This document shows positions 1-7,965 of a stretch of 64,000 nucleotides of DNA, one piece after another. Where the stretch lies: assembly GCF_014904755.1 (NCBI RefSeq), contig NZ_JACZFQ010000003.1, positions 1-64,000 of the forward strand, written 5' to 3'. A program made the translations under genes and the position numbers. Origin of the DNA: Neoluteolibacter marinus (GTDB lineage Bacteria > Verrucomicrobiota > Verrucomicrobiia > Verrucomicrobiales > Akkermansiaceae). Position 1 is the first letter of the stretch. Each line of letters begins with the position of its first letter. The notes beneath the pieces are model-generated. The model was given only the letters and a program-made list of their open reading frames with translations. It was not told the origin of the DNA and did no database searches.

Positions 1-699
1 ACCGGCGGCGATGCCGGCTAGGATGACCAGCCAGAAGCCGGGCATCTTCATGACGTCGGGAGGCGGGTTCATGCCGAAGACCGCGACCAGGGTGGCGAGC
101 GGGAAAAAGAAAGCGACCAGGCGGTTCAGCTTGCGGGCCTCGAGGTTCGCCTGATGGGCGAAGCGGGCCTGTTCCTCGGTGTTCTCGGCGAGCGAGAATT
201 CCATCCCGGCCTTGGCGTCGCCGGAGGCCAGGTCGATGGCGCGCTCGAGGTCGACCGCGCGGTCGCGCAGGTTGATCAGGCGGCGCTCGTCGGGACGGGC
301 CTGGCGGGCGGCCTGCATGACGTTCATCAGGTTGCGGGTCGCCCGCAGCAGCGGGTTCACGTGTTTCATGACCTCGAAGTACTCGCGCGGGGTCTTGGCC
401 GCCTCCACAGCGAGGTCGAGGGCGTGGATGTTCTTCTGGTAGGTGTCGAGGTGGGCCTCGAGTGCGGCCAGTCCGCCGCCCTCGGGATAGCTTTTCCAGG
501 TGCCGTCGGGCTGGCCCCACAGCAGCACCGGCTTGCGGACCTCGTTGTCCTCGGGCTCGGGCGACTGGTGGAGGATGAGAAGGAGGTGGCCGTCCTCATC
601 CATCAGGCGCTGGCGGCCGGCGGCGTCGCCGAGGCGCTTGCGGATGGATTCGGGGAGGTCCCAGGACTTGGGAATGAAGGGTGGGCGTTTGCTTTCCAC
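1..699 (-). CDS. CorA-like divalent metal ion transporter (C-terminus cut by window edge)
   Basis: This is the N-terminal 233 codons of a CorA-family inner-membrane Mg2+/divalent cation channel, running off the left edge. The frame is open from a TAG at 709-711. The only early start candidate is the GTG at 697-699, giving V-E-S-K-R-P. A cytoplasmic domain with long predicted helices covers roughly residues 60-190. It is followed by the first membrane helix ending in the diagnostic G-M-N signature (residues 209-211, bases 67-75) and P-P-P-D, then the start of the second helix (GFWLVILAGIAA). The cytoplasmic part looks short compared with classical CorA proteins of about 316 residues. The truncation is purely a window effect. 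It lies downstream of the cupin gene on the same strand with an 88-base gap, so co-transcription is possible but not shown. Confidence 0.85.
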   Translation of the reverse strand, partial: MESKRPPFIPKSWDLPESIRKRLGDAAGRQRLMDEDGHLLLILHQSPEPEDNEVRKPVLLWGQPDGTWKSYPEGGGLAALEAHLDTYQKNIHALDLAVEAAKTPREYFEVMKHVNPLLRATRNLMNVMQAARQARPDERRLINLRDRAVDLERAIDLASGDAKAGMEFSLAENTEEQARFAHQANLEARKLNRLVAFFFPLATLVAVFGMNPPPDVMKMPGFWLVILAGIAAG

Positions 700-787
700 G
701 TCCTCCGTCTAGCGGGCGCCCGGATGCCCGGCAAGGTCACGGCCGTTCGGAACCAGTGCGGATTTTCCCACGGCGGGGACGGCGGCT

Positions 788-1141
788 TTATGAGAAGAAC
801 GTATCCTCGTGCCGGTAGGGCGGGGCGCAGCAGCAGAGGAAGCGCAGCGGCTCCCGGGCGGAAATCTGGTGCCAGGCGCCGGCGGGGATGAGGATGGCAT
901 CGCCGGGGCCGACCTCGCGGGTCTCGCCGTCGATTTCCATCAGCCCGCTGCCCTCGAGCAGGAAGTAGAACTCTTCGCTGTCCTTGTGCCAGTGGCGCTG
1001 GGTCGAACCGCCGGCCGGGATGGTGGCTTCGGCGAGGCTCTGGTTTTTCACCGGCGCGTTGGCCGAGTCGAGGATGCTGCGGATGGTCGAGCCGTCCTTG
1101 GTGGTGAAGGGCGGCTGGGCGTCGAGGGCGCGGATCTCCAT
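788..1141 (-). CDS. Small single-domain cupin protein
   Basis: A 117-residue protein that is essentially one cupin beta-barrel. Motif 1 is visible as R-H-W-H-K-D-S-E-E-F-Y-F-L-L-E-G, supplying two His and a Glu as metal ligands. Motif 2 is P-A-G-A-W-H-Q-I, supplying the third His. Between them a G-P-G-D-A-I-L-I-P turn is typical of the fold. The family includes small dioxygenases, isomerases and sugar- or metabolite-binding proteins, and the sequence does not say which. It starts at an ATG 18 bases after the stop of the upstream gene at 1160, so the two are probably co-transcribed. There is no signal peptide, so it is expected in the cytoplasm. Confidence 0.85.
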   Translation of the reverse strand: MEIRALDAQPPFTTKDGSTIRSILDSANAPVKNQSLAEATIPAGGSTQRHWHKDSEEFYFLLEGSGLMEIDGETREVGPGDAILIPAGAWHQISAREPLRFLCCCAPPYRHEDTFFS

Positions 1142-1159
1142 GCCGCGGACTGTGCCGGA

Positions 1160-1831
1160 TCAGTCGCCGAGAAACACGAACTCTTCCGCCATTTTGTTCA
1201 GCGACCGGCGCGCGACCGGCAGCATTTCGGAGAGCTCGCCAAAGAGCCGGCGCGGCGCGTCGTGCGGGGCGCTGCGGCTGTCGGCAGCGTCGCGGAAGGC
1301 GCGGCGGGCGAAATCCTCGTAAAACTCGACGCCGGGGGCCCCGCGCCGTTGGCAGCGCCGGATCAGGAAGCCGGGGAACATGCCGGTGAGGACCAGGAAC
1401 TGGTTGGCGGCCTCCAGTTGCAGGTGAAAGCGCAGCCGGCCCTGGGCCGAGTCGAGAATGGCGACGAAATCGGCGGCGTGGGTCAGTCCCGCCGGCAAGC
1501 TGCGCAAGGGATCGCCGGTATTGCTGGCCAAGCGCTGGGTCATCACCCCGGCCACGTAGTCGGCGAGACCGGGGTCGGGGATGCCGGACTCCAGGAACGA
1601 GTGCCGGACCAGCACGTAGAAATAGAACGAGGGCGAGACCCCGAGGGCCGAGGGGGAGTCGATCAGCGCCCGCAGGACCTCTTTCAGGTCGAGCATCTCC
1701 CGCAGCGCCTCCGGATCCTCCCACAGCGTCCAGAGGTGCTGTTTTTCGCCGCCGGGGGCGAGGACACTGCTGAGAAACAGGAAATCCGCCGAGGTGAAGC
1801 GGTCGCGGCTTGATGGGACCCAAGTGCTCAT
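1160..1831 (-). CDS. Conserved unknown cytoplasmic protein
   Basis: I do not recognise this 223-residue protein. The open frame extends upstream to 2110, but that part overlaps the RlpA gene on the other strand and looks like shadow. The ATG at 1829-1831 (M-S-T-W-V-P-S-S-R-D-R-F) is therefore chosen. The protein looks alpha-helical with no membrane segment or signal peptide. It has a short aromatic run (S-F-Y-F-Y-V-L-V-R-H) near residue 70 and an F-Y-E-D-F-A-R-R-A-F stretch in the C-terminal third. It leads a probable operon with the cupin gene 18 bases downstream. Its role is unknown. Confidence 0.7.
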   Translation of the reverse strand: MSTWVPSSRDRFTSADFLFLSSVLAPGGEKQHLWTLWEDPEALREMLDLKEVLRALIDSPSALGVSPSFYFYVLVRHSFLESGIPDPGLADYVAGVMTQRLASNTGDPLRSLPAGLTHAADFVAILDSAQGRLRFHLQLEAANQFLVLTGMFPGFLIRRCQRRGAPGVEFYEDFARRAFRDAADSRSAPHDAPRRLFGELSEMLPVARRSLNKMAEEFVFLGD

Positions 1832-2033
1832 CCTGTCGTCCCCGATAGCAAATCCGAGGCCTAAATGGCGACAAAAAACTAAACTTCTCCTAACAAGATC
1901 GGCGGAATCCCCTGATTTTACTGAAAATACCTCTTGACGGAAATTTGCCATTTGGGCTTGCCGCGTGCTTTCCCTCCGATTATGCGGCCGCCCGCTTCGT
2001 GCTGTGCGCGACGCGGAACACCGAGAAGTAACC

Positions 2034-2462
2034 ATGACACGGAACACAAAATCCGTGGCCCTGGCCATAGCCGGAGCCCTATTGCTGCCTTCCTGCGCCA
2101 CGCAGGCCACCGCGTCGAGCCGCTCAAAGGCGGGTCAGACCGAGTGGAAAGTCTCCTCCGTCCAGACGGGGAAGGCCTCCTGGTATGGAGTCCGCTGCAA
2201 CGGCGGAACCCAGACCGCCAGCGGCGAACGTCTCAGCAACGGTGCTGCGACCGCCGCGCACAAGACCCTGCCGATGGGAACCAAGGTCCGTGTGACCAAC
2301 CTTTCCAACGGCAAGTCCGAAGTCGTCCGGATCAACGACCGGGGTCCCTACAAGAAGGGCCGCGTGATTGATGTGACCGAGGGCGTCGCCCAGCGGCTCG
2401 GATTCTTTTCCCGGGGCGTGGTTCCCGTGAAAGTCGAGGTCCTCAAGAAGGAGGGGAACTGA
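2034..2462 (+). CDS. rlpA: RlpA family lipoprotein (septal ring lytic transglycosylase-like)
   Basis: A 142-residue secreted lipoprotein. The start at ATG 2034 is chosen because it is followed at once by a signal peptide with a lipobox (L-P-S-C, Cys at about residue 21). Residues 45-140 form the RlpA double-psi beta-barrel: G-K-A-S-W-Y-G, then A-H-K-T-L-P-M-G-T-K-V-R-V-T-N-L, then R-I-N-D-R-G-P-Y. The last carries the Asp thought to be catalytic in the RlpA/expansin fold. Known RlpA proteins bind or cleave peptidoglycan strands stripped of stem peptides, often at the division septum. There is no C-terminal SPOR domain, so septal targeting by denuded glycan is not evident here. The gene stands alone and ends in the terminator at 2491-2525. 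Confidence 0.88.
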   Translation: MTRNTKSVALAIAGALLLPSCATQATASSRSKAGQTEWKVSSVQTGKASWYGVRCNGGTQTASGERLSNGAATAAHKTLPMGTKVRVTNLSNGKSEVVRINDRGPYKKGRVIDVTEGVAQRLGFFSRGVVPVKVEVLKKEGN

Positions 2463-2490
2463 CCCGAATCCGGGTTCACGATCATTTCCG

Positions 2491-2525
2491 TCCCTCTGCC
2501 GGCTTTCCGGCAGGGGGATTTTTTT
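2491..2525 (+). terminator. Rho-independent terminator after rlpA
   Basis: An 11-base stem (CCCTCTGCCGG with CCGGCAGGGGG, one G-T pair) closes a CTTT loop and is followed by a run of T at 2519-2525. It starts about 30 bases after the rlpA stop codon, the expected place for an intrinsic terminator. Confidence 0.85.
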
Positions 2526-3060
2526 GGCCGGATGGTCCAACCTCCCGCCGGGGAGATCCCCGAGGGAGATCGGCACGACCGGCGGGTGGTTGGACGGGGC
2601 GGGCCCGAAGGCCCAGGTTCTCCCCCCAGAGAACACCCTGGCCATGGCAGTCTTCGTGCCAAGGGACGATGCATAACCACCACCTGTTGGTTTTGAATGG
2701 CATGCGCTCGACAATCGGTGCCGGGACGATGCCTGTATGCACGCAAGTCCTGCACGAAGTTCAGAGTGCCCTGAAGGGTTTGCAGGGTGGCTGAGAAAGT
2801 GAGCCGCCACCCGCACCGCCGGGGTGGAAGTTTCAGGTGAGAAACTGCCAAGCCCCGACGGGTTGGTAGTGTCGCAGGACGGCACCATCAAAACCCTCGT
2901 TCCCCCCCCGGAGAACTCAGGTTGTGGACTTCCGCCCTGCCAAAGATACGGACAGTGCCATGTGCACGGATGTTCAATGAAAGGGGTAATTGTTACCAAT
3001 TCGCGCGCTTTGACGCCGGCGACACCATGGATTTGGCGGTAGCGGCGGTGCTCCGGGGTC
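2526..3060. other. Intergenic region with paired C-rich hairpin motifs, no supported gene
   Basis: No convincing coding frame exists between the rlpA terminator and the stop of the response regulator gene at 3061. Open frames here lack the codon bias of the neighbours. Two similar 18-base motifs, at 2617-2634 and 2899-2916, each pair GTTC(TC) with (GA)GAAC around a run of C. A second short similarity (GTGCC, then GGGACGATGC) recurs near 2650 and 2718. This could be a structured RNA or old repeat debris. I could not match it to RNase P, tmRNA, SRP or 6S signatures. Confidence 0.4.
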
Positions 3061-4404
3061 TCACTTCAAGCCGTGGCGGGCGAGGAGGTTGTACACCGAG
3101 CGTTCAGAGATCCCGAGCTCGCGCGCGGTCCGGGCCTTGTTGCCGCCGCTGCGGCGGTAGGTGGCGATGAAGGCGTCGCGCTCGACCTCATGGAGGGTAA
3201 GCGGGCGGCTGCCGGCTCCTGGAGAGCCCCTCTCGGCGCGGGCCGCCAGAAAGGGTAGCACGTCCCGCTCGGAGATCGCCTGGCCTTCGGCAAAAGCGGT
3301 GGCCCGCTCGAGCAGGTTCTCAAGCTGGCGGATATTGCCCGGCCAATCATAGTTTTGGAAGGCACCCAGGGCACCGGGGGTGAGCGTCCAGGGTGCGACC
3401 CCCCGCCGGGCGGCGATCCGGCCCAGCAATGCGCCGGTCAGGGCCGGTAGGTCGACGAGCCGATCGCGCAACGGGGGAATGCTCAACTCGATGATATTGA
3501 GTCGGTAATAAAGATCTTCTCGAAAGCTTCCGGACTCGACCCGGGCGGCGAGGCTGGAATTGGTGGCGGCGATCACCCGCGCATCGGTGCGCAGGCTTTT
3601 GCTGCCGCCCAAACGGAAGAATTCGCGGTCCTGGAGGACATTGAGAAGCTTCGGCTGGAGCTCGAGCGGAAGATCGCCGATCTCGTCCAGCAGCAGGGTG
3701 CCCTTCGCAGCTTGCTCGAAGCGGCCGACGCGGGTGTTGGCAGCTCCGGTGAAAGCGCCTTTTTCATGCCCGAAAAGCTCGGACTCCAGCAGGTCGCGGG
3801 GCAACGCGGGGCAGCTGACGGTGACGAAGGGTTCGGCGGCGCGCGGGCTCAGGCGGTGGATCTCGCGGGCAATGAAAGTCTTGCCGGTGCCACTTTCCCC
3901 GGTGAGCAGGATGGTGCTGTCGAGTCGGGCGGCGATCCGCACGCGGCGGATCAATTCGGTGATCGCCGGGCTGGCACTTTTCATCCAGTCGGATTGCGGT
4001 CCGGCTGCGGCGACGGCGGGCGCGGGGATTTTGCGGGTGCTGCGCAAGAGGTCGAAGAGGCGACGGAGTTCGAAGGGCTTGGTCAGGTAGTCGGCCGCGC
4101 CGGCTCGCAGGGCCCTGACCGCGGTCTCGGCGTCGTTGAGACCGGTCAGCATGACTACCGGCAATTCGGGGTGCCGGGCGCGCATTTGCTCGAGCAGGCG
4201 GATGCCGTCGATGTCCGGCAAGCCGTGGTCGAGGATCACGGCCTCGATCCGCGAATCGAGCGCTTCCAGGGCGCCCTGGCCGCAGTCGGCGGCAGCAGGG
4301 GTCCAGCCGTGGTCCTTCGCCGCGAGCACCAGCAGGCGCTGGATCGTCTCGTCATCGTCAACGATCAGCAGGTTCGGGTGAGCGTCGGGCGGCGCGGGCA
4401 TCAC
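3061..4404 (-). CDS. Sigma-54-dependent response regulator (NtrC family)
   Basis: A 447-residue transcription activator with the full NtrC layout. A receiver domain spans residues 10-125, with the acidic cluster V-D-D-D near 15-18 and phosphoacceptor Asp59 in I-L-D-H-G-L-P. An AAA+ domain spans 145-375: Walker A G-E-S-G-T-G-K-T at 169-176, the sigma-54-contacting loop G-A-F-T-G-A at 216-221, and Walker B L-L-L-D-E at 237-241. A Fis-type helix-turn-helix occupies the last 45 residues (R-T-A-R-E-L-G-I-S-E-R-S-V-Y). Such proteins hydrolyse ATP to open sigma-54 promoters when phosphorylated. It lies 42 bases after the hybrid histidine kinase gene, its likely cognate sensor. Regulated targets are not evident in the window. 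Confidence 0.95.
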   Translation of the reverse strand: MMPAPPDAHPNLLIVDDDETIQRLLVLAAKDHGWTPAAADCGQGALEALDSRIEAVILDHGLPDIDGIRLLEQMRARHPELPVVMLTGLNDAETAVRALRAGAADYLTKPFELRRLFDLLRSTRKIPAPAVAAAGPQSDWMKSASPAITELIRRVRIAARLDSTILLTGESGTGKTFIAREIHRLSPRAAEPFVTVSCPALPRDLLESELFGHEKGAFTGAANTRVGRFEQAAKGTLLLDEIGDLPLELQPKLLNVLQDREFFRLGGSKSLRTDARVIAATNSSLAARVESGSFREDLYYRLNIIELSIPPLRDRLVDLPALTGALLGRIAARRGVAPWTLTPGALGAFQNYDWPGNIRQLENLLERATAFAEGQAISERDVLPFLAARAERGSPGAGSRPLTLHEVERDAFIATYRRSGGNKARTARELGISERSVYNLLARHGLK

Positions 4405-4446
4405 GGAGTGCCGACCCTAGGAGGGGTGGCGGAACGAAGGCGAGAT

Positions 4447-7400
4447 CTAACGGGTTTTGTAACCGGGGGGAGGGGTGTCGTGACCTGATGATGAACGGGT
4501 TGAGGTCTCCTCCTCGAGCAGGGTGAGCAATGTTTCGCTAGTGTAGGGCTTGGCGATGAACCGGACTTCACCGGCGTCGACGGGGCAGGACTCCCGGGTG
4601 GCAATGCCGCTGGTGGCGATGATCCTGACATCCGGATCGATCCGTCGGAGTTCGCGGATGGTCGAAGCCCCGTCGAGTCCGGGCATCATCATGTCGGTGA
4701 TCACCGCGGCGATGTCCTGACGGTCGCGTTGGAACATTTCCACGGCTTCCCTGCCATCGGCCGCCAACAAGGCACGGTAGCCGAAGGACTCCAGGATCTG
4801 GCCGGTCACGCGCCGGACCGGCTCCTCGTCGTCAGCGACCAGGATGGTTTCGCCGCGACCCCTGGGAAGGTGGACCGCGGAGGGCGGTGCAGGGGAGTCA
4901 ACCGGCTCCGGCCGGCAGGGAAGGAAGACGTCGAAGCGCGCGCCCTCGCCGGGAGGGCTTGCCGCGTGGATGGAGCCGCCGTGGCTGCGGATGATGGCGA
5001 GCGAGGTGGAAAGCCCGAGACCGGTGCCCTTGCCGATCGCCTTGGTGGTGAAGAACGGTTCGAAAATCCGGTCGAGGTTCTCGGCGCTGATGCCGGGACC
5101 GGTATCGGCGATGCGGAGGCGCAGGTAGGGACCGGCGTCCGGTCCGGTGCCCGGGACGGCGCCGGGTTCGGCAGTCTCGGCGGTGATCAAGATCCGGCCG
5201 CCGTCCCCCATGGCATCGCGGGCATTGACGCAGAGGTTGAGCAAGACCTGGTGGATCTGGGTGGGATCCGCCAGGACCGGGGGCAAGCCGGCGGAGATCC
5301 GGCTTTCGATCCCGATGTTCTTCGGGAAGGTGTCCCGGACGATCTTCAGCAGGTCGCCGATGGCGCGACCGGCGTGGACTTCAATGCGGCGCCCCTCGAC
5401 GCCGCTGGCGAAAGACAGGACCTGGCCGACCATGTCCGCTCCTCGCTTTGCGCTGCTGGCAAGGGTGTCGAGGAGTTCGCGGCCGCGCTCGCTGGTGACT
5501 TCGGAGCGGAGCAGTTCGATCGACATGCTGACCGGTGCGAGGACGTTGTTGAGGTCGTGGGCGATGCCGCCGGCGAGGGTGCCGATGCTTTCCAGCCGCT
5601 GGGAACGGAGGACCTGCTGGTGGAGCTCCCGGTACTCGGTGACGTCGGTGTTGATGGTGAGGATGCTGTGCGGCCGGTCGTTGGCGTCTCGGAGCAGGGT
5701 CCAGCGGCTCTCGATCATGAGCTGCCTGCCGTTGCGGTCGACCTGGGCGAGTTCGCCCATCCACTCGCCGCTCTCAAGCACCGTCGCGTAGACCTTGTCG
5801 AACTCCGTGGTGTCGGCGTAGAGGAGTTCGCGGGCGGAGCGGCCCATGGCTTCGGTCGCGGTCCAGCCGTAGAGGCGCTCGGCGCTTTTGTTCCAGTAGC
5901 TGATCCGGTGATCGATGCCCCGCACCAGGATTGCGTCGCGGGCCTTGTCGAGCAGCGATGCCTGCTCGCGAATGCGGGCGTCGGCGACCTGGCGGTCGAG
6001 CTCGGAGGCGGCCCGAGCGGCGAAGATCGTGAGCGTGGAGCGCACCAGCTCGACGTCGCGGATCGGTTCGGAGAAGAACACCACCATGATTCCCGCGACC
6101 CCGTCGCGGTCGTGCAGGGGGATGCCGGCATAGGCGTGGATCCCGTAGACGACCAGCAGGTGGTCCGCGGGGAACAGCTCCTGGATGCCATCCGGGAAAA
6201 TGCACAGGTTGCCCTCGCTGACATTCTCGCAAGGCGTGCCGGCGAGGCCGTAGCTGACGTTTTCCTCAAGCTGTCCGTTGAGAACGAAGGACACCGTGTC
6301 GATCGACGGCCCCGCGTGGTTCACCTTGCCGATCAAGCCGCCTTGGGCGCCCAGCACGGCGACCAGGTTCTTGACCAGCGAGTCGAAGAATTCGGTGCCG
6401 GTCCCGGACGAAACCGCCTGGGCCACCTTCAGCACCACGTCCTGGATCCGCTGATTGTCCATCTTGGCGCGGATGGTGCCGATGCCGAACGAGAGGCTGT
6501 CGGCGAGGTCCTGGAGCAACTTGATTTCCTCCGCACCGACGCTGATGACCTCGGGCCCGTACAAGCCGAGGATGCCGAACGTTCGTCCGCCATCCCGGAG
6601 CGGCAGGCAAATGACGCTGGCGAAGCCGTGCTTGCGGGCAAACCGGATCCAGTGGAAGAACCACGACTGGTCCCCGATGTCCTCGCAAACCGAGGCCGTG
6701 CCGCTGCGGATCGTGGTCCCGCCCGGGCCCTTGCCGGTGATGTGGTTTGCGTCCCACGACAGTTCGATCTCGTCGAGGTAGCAGGTGCCCGTCCCGGCGC
6801 TGGCCATCGGCTCGATCGATTTGCCGGCGTCGTCCCGGGCGTAACCGACCCAGGCCATGCGGTAGCCGCCGATGTCGACGGCAAGCCGGCAGATCTCGGT
6901 GAGCAAGCCGTTCTCGGTGGTCTCCCTGACCTGGGCCTCGTTGCAGGCGCTGAGCATCCTCAGCGCGCGGTTGAGGCGGGCCAGGTCCTGGTCGGCCTGT
7001 TTGCGTGTGGTCAGGTCGCTCATGCCGCCGACCATCCGCACCGCCCGGCCGTCCGGATCCCGGACCACGAAGCCGCGGTCGAGCACGCAGGCATAGCTGC
7101 CGTCGGCCCGCTGGAAGCGGTATTCCTCCGTCCAGTTCAGGACGGTGCCGGCGAGCACTTCCCGGATCCCGGTGCTCACCCGCGCGGCGTCGGCGGGATG
7201 AATCCGCTGCTTCCAGGCTGTGGAGGAGCAGTCGTCGCCGGCCGGAGGACGTCCGAAAAGCACCTCGAAGCCCTCGTTCCACCAAATCTCGTCGCTGTCG
7301 ATGTCCCACTCCCAAACGGCGTCGTTGGTGGCGTTGGCGACGATTTCGAAGCGCTCCTGGATCTCGCGGACCGATGCTTCCGCCTGCCGGCGCTCCGCGG

Positions 7401-7965
7401 CCTCCAGTTCCAGCGAGACGACGTTGGCCACCGCGGCGACGAAAGTCTTCTCGTCGCCGGTCCAGCGGCGGGGAGCGCCGACATGTTCGCTGCACAGGAC
7501 CCCCCGGATCTTGCCTTTGAACATGATCGGCGCGTCGATCATCGAAGTGATGCCGAGCGGCTCGAGATACGCCGTGGCGAAGCCGCGGGTCCGCGGGTCT
7601 TGGAGGGCGTCGTCGGCCGCGATCACGTCCATCCGCGCGAGCGCCCCGAAGTAGGCGGGGTGGTCCGCGGCGGCGAGGGCCATGCCCGACGAAAAGGTCC
7701 CGTCGTCCAGCCGGTAGAGGCAGCTGCAACGGATCGCGCTACGGGATTCGTCGTAGAGCCAGATGCCGACCCGGTCGACCCGCATGGCGCGGGCGTGGGC
7801 TTCGGTGATGCGCCGGAAGACCGCGGCCGAATCCGCGTTCTCCTCATAGGGAATGGAGGACAGGGCGATGAGCGAATTGCGCTGGCGGATGTAGCGCGAT
7901 TCTTCCTCCGGGAGGGGCGATTCCGTCTGTTCACCGGCCACGGGCTCTGGCGCTCGACCCGCCAC
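4447..7965 (-). CDS. Hybrid sensor histidine kinase, GAF/PAS-rich, cytoplasmic
   Basis: A 1172-residue multidomain kinase with no membrane segment. In order, with rough positions: GAF (35-190), PAS/PAC (205-330), GAF (345-500), GAF (515-660), PAS (670-790), a HisKA dimerisation domain with phosphoacceptor His803 in G-G-I-A-H-D-L-N-N, and a HATPase_c domain (905-1025). The last has N-L-C-V-N-A-R-D-A-M, D-T-G-P-G-I and G-K-G-T-G-L-G-L-S boxes. A C-terminal receiver follows with Asp1091 in V-I-T-D-M-M-M-P. Three GAF domains suggest sensing of small cytoplasmic ligands. The start is a GTG that overlaps by one base the TAG of the upstream secreted-protein gene, so translation may be coupled. The NtrC-type regulator follows 42 bases downstream. 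Confidence 0.92.
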   Translation of the reverse strand: MAGRAPEPVAGEQTESPLPEEESRYIRQRNSLIALSSIPYEENADSAAVFRRITEAHARAMRVDRVGIWLYDESRSAIRCSCLYRLDDGTFSSGMALAAADHPAYFGALARMDVIAADDALQDPRTRGFATAYLEPLGITSMIDAPIMFKGKIRGVLCSEHVGAPRRWTGDEKTFVAAVANVVSLELEAAERRQAEASVREIQERFEIVANATNDAVWEWDIDSDEIWWNEGFEVLFGRPPAGDDCSSTAWKQRIHPADAARVSTGIREVLAGTVLNWTEEYRFQRADGSYACVLDRGFVVRDPDGRAVRMVGGMSDLTTRKQADQDLARLNRALRMLSACNEAQVRETTENGLLTEICRLAVDIGGYRMAWVGYARDDAGKSIEPMASAGTGTCYLDEIELSWDANHITGKGPGGTTIRSGTASVCEDIGDQSWFFHWIRFARKHGFASVICLPLRDGGRTFGILGLYGPEVISVGAEEIKLLQDLADSLSFGIGTIRAKMDNQRIQDVVLKVAQAVSSGTGTEFFDSLVKNLVAVLGAQGGLIGKVNHAGPSIDTVSFVLNGQLEENVSYGLAGTPCENVSEGNLCIFPDGIQELFPADHLLVVYGIHAYAGIPLHDRDGVAGIMVVFFSEPIRDVELVRSTLTIFAARAASELDRQVADARIREQASLLDKARDAILVRGIDHRISYWNKSAERLYGWTATEAMGRSARELLYADTTEFDKVYATVLESGEWMGELAQVDRNGRQLMIESRWTLLRDANDRPHSILTINTDVTEYRELHQQVLRSQRLESIGTLAGGIAHDLNNVLAPVSMSIELLRSEVTSERGRELLDTLASSAKRGADMVGQVLSFASGVEGRRIEVHAGRAIGDLLKIVRDTFPKNIGIESRISAGLPPVLADPTQIHQVLLNLCVNARDAMGDGGRILITAETAEPGAVPGTGPDAGPYLRLRIADTGPGISAENLDRIFEPFFTTKAIGKGTGLGLSTSLAIIRSHGGSIHAASPPGEGARFDVFLPCRPEPVDSPAPPSAVHLPRGRGETILVADDEEPVRRVTGQILESFGYRALLAADGREAVEMFQRDRQDIAAVITDMMMPGLDGASTIRELRRIDPDVRIIATSGIATRESCPVDAGEVRFIAKPYTSETLLTLLEEETSTRSSSGHDTPPPGYKTR

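Noticed and set aside
1832-2110. N-terminal extension of the conserved gene at 1160-1831
   Set aside because: The extension runs antisense through the rlpA signal peptide region and reads as Arg/Ser-rich shadow. The ATG at 1829-1831 starts the clean sequence.
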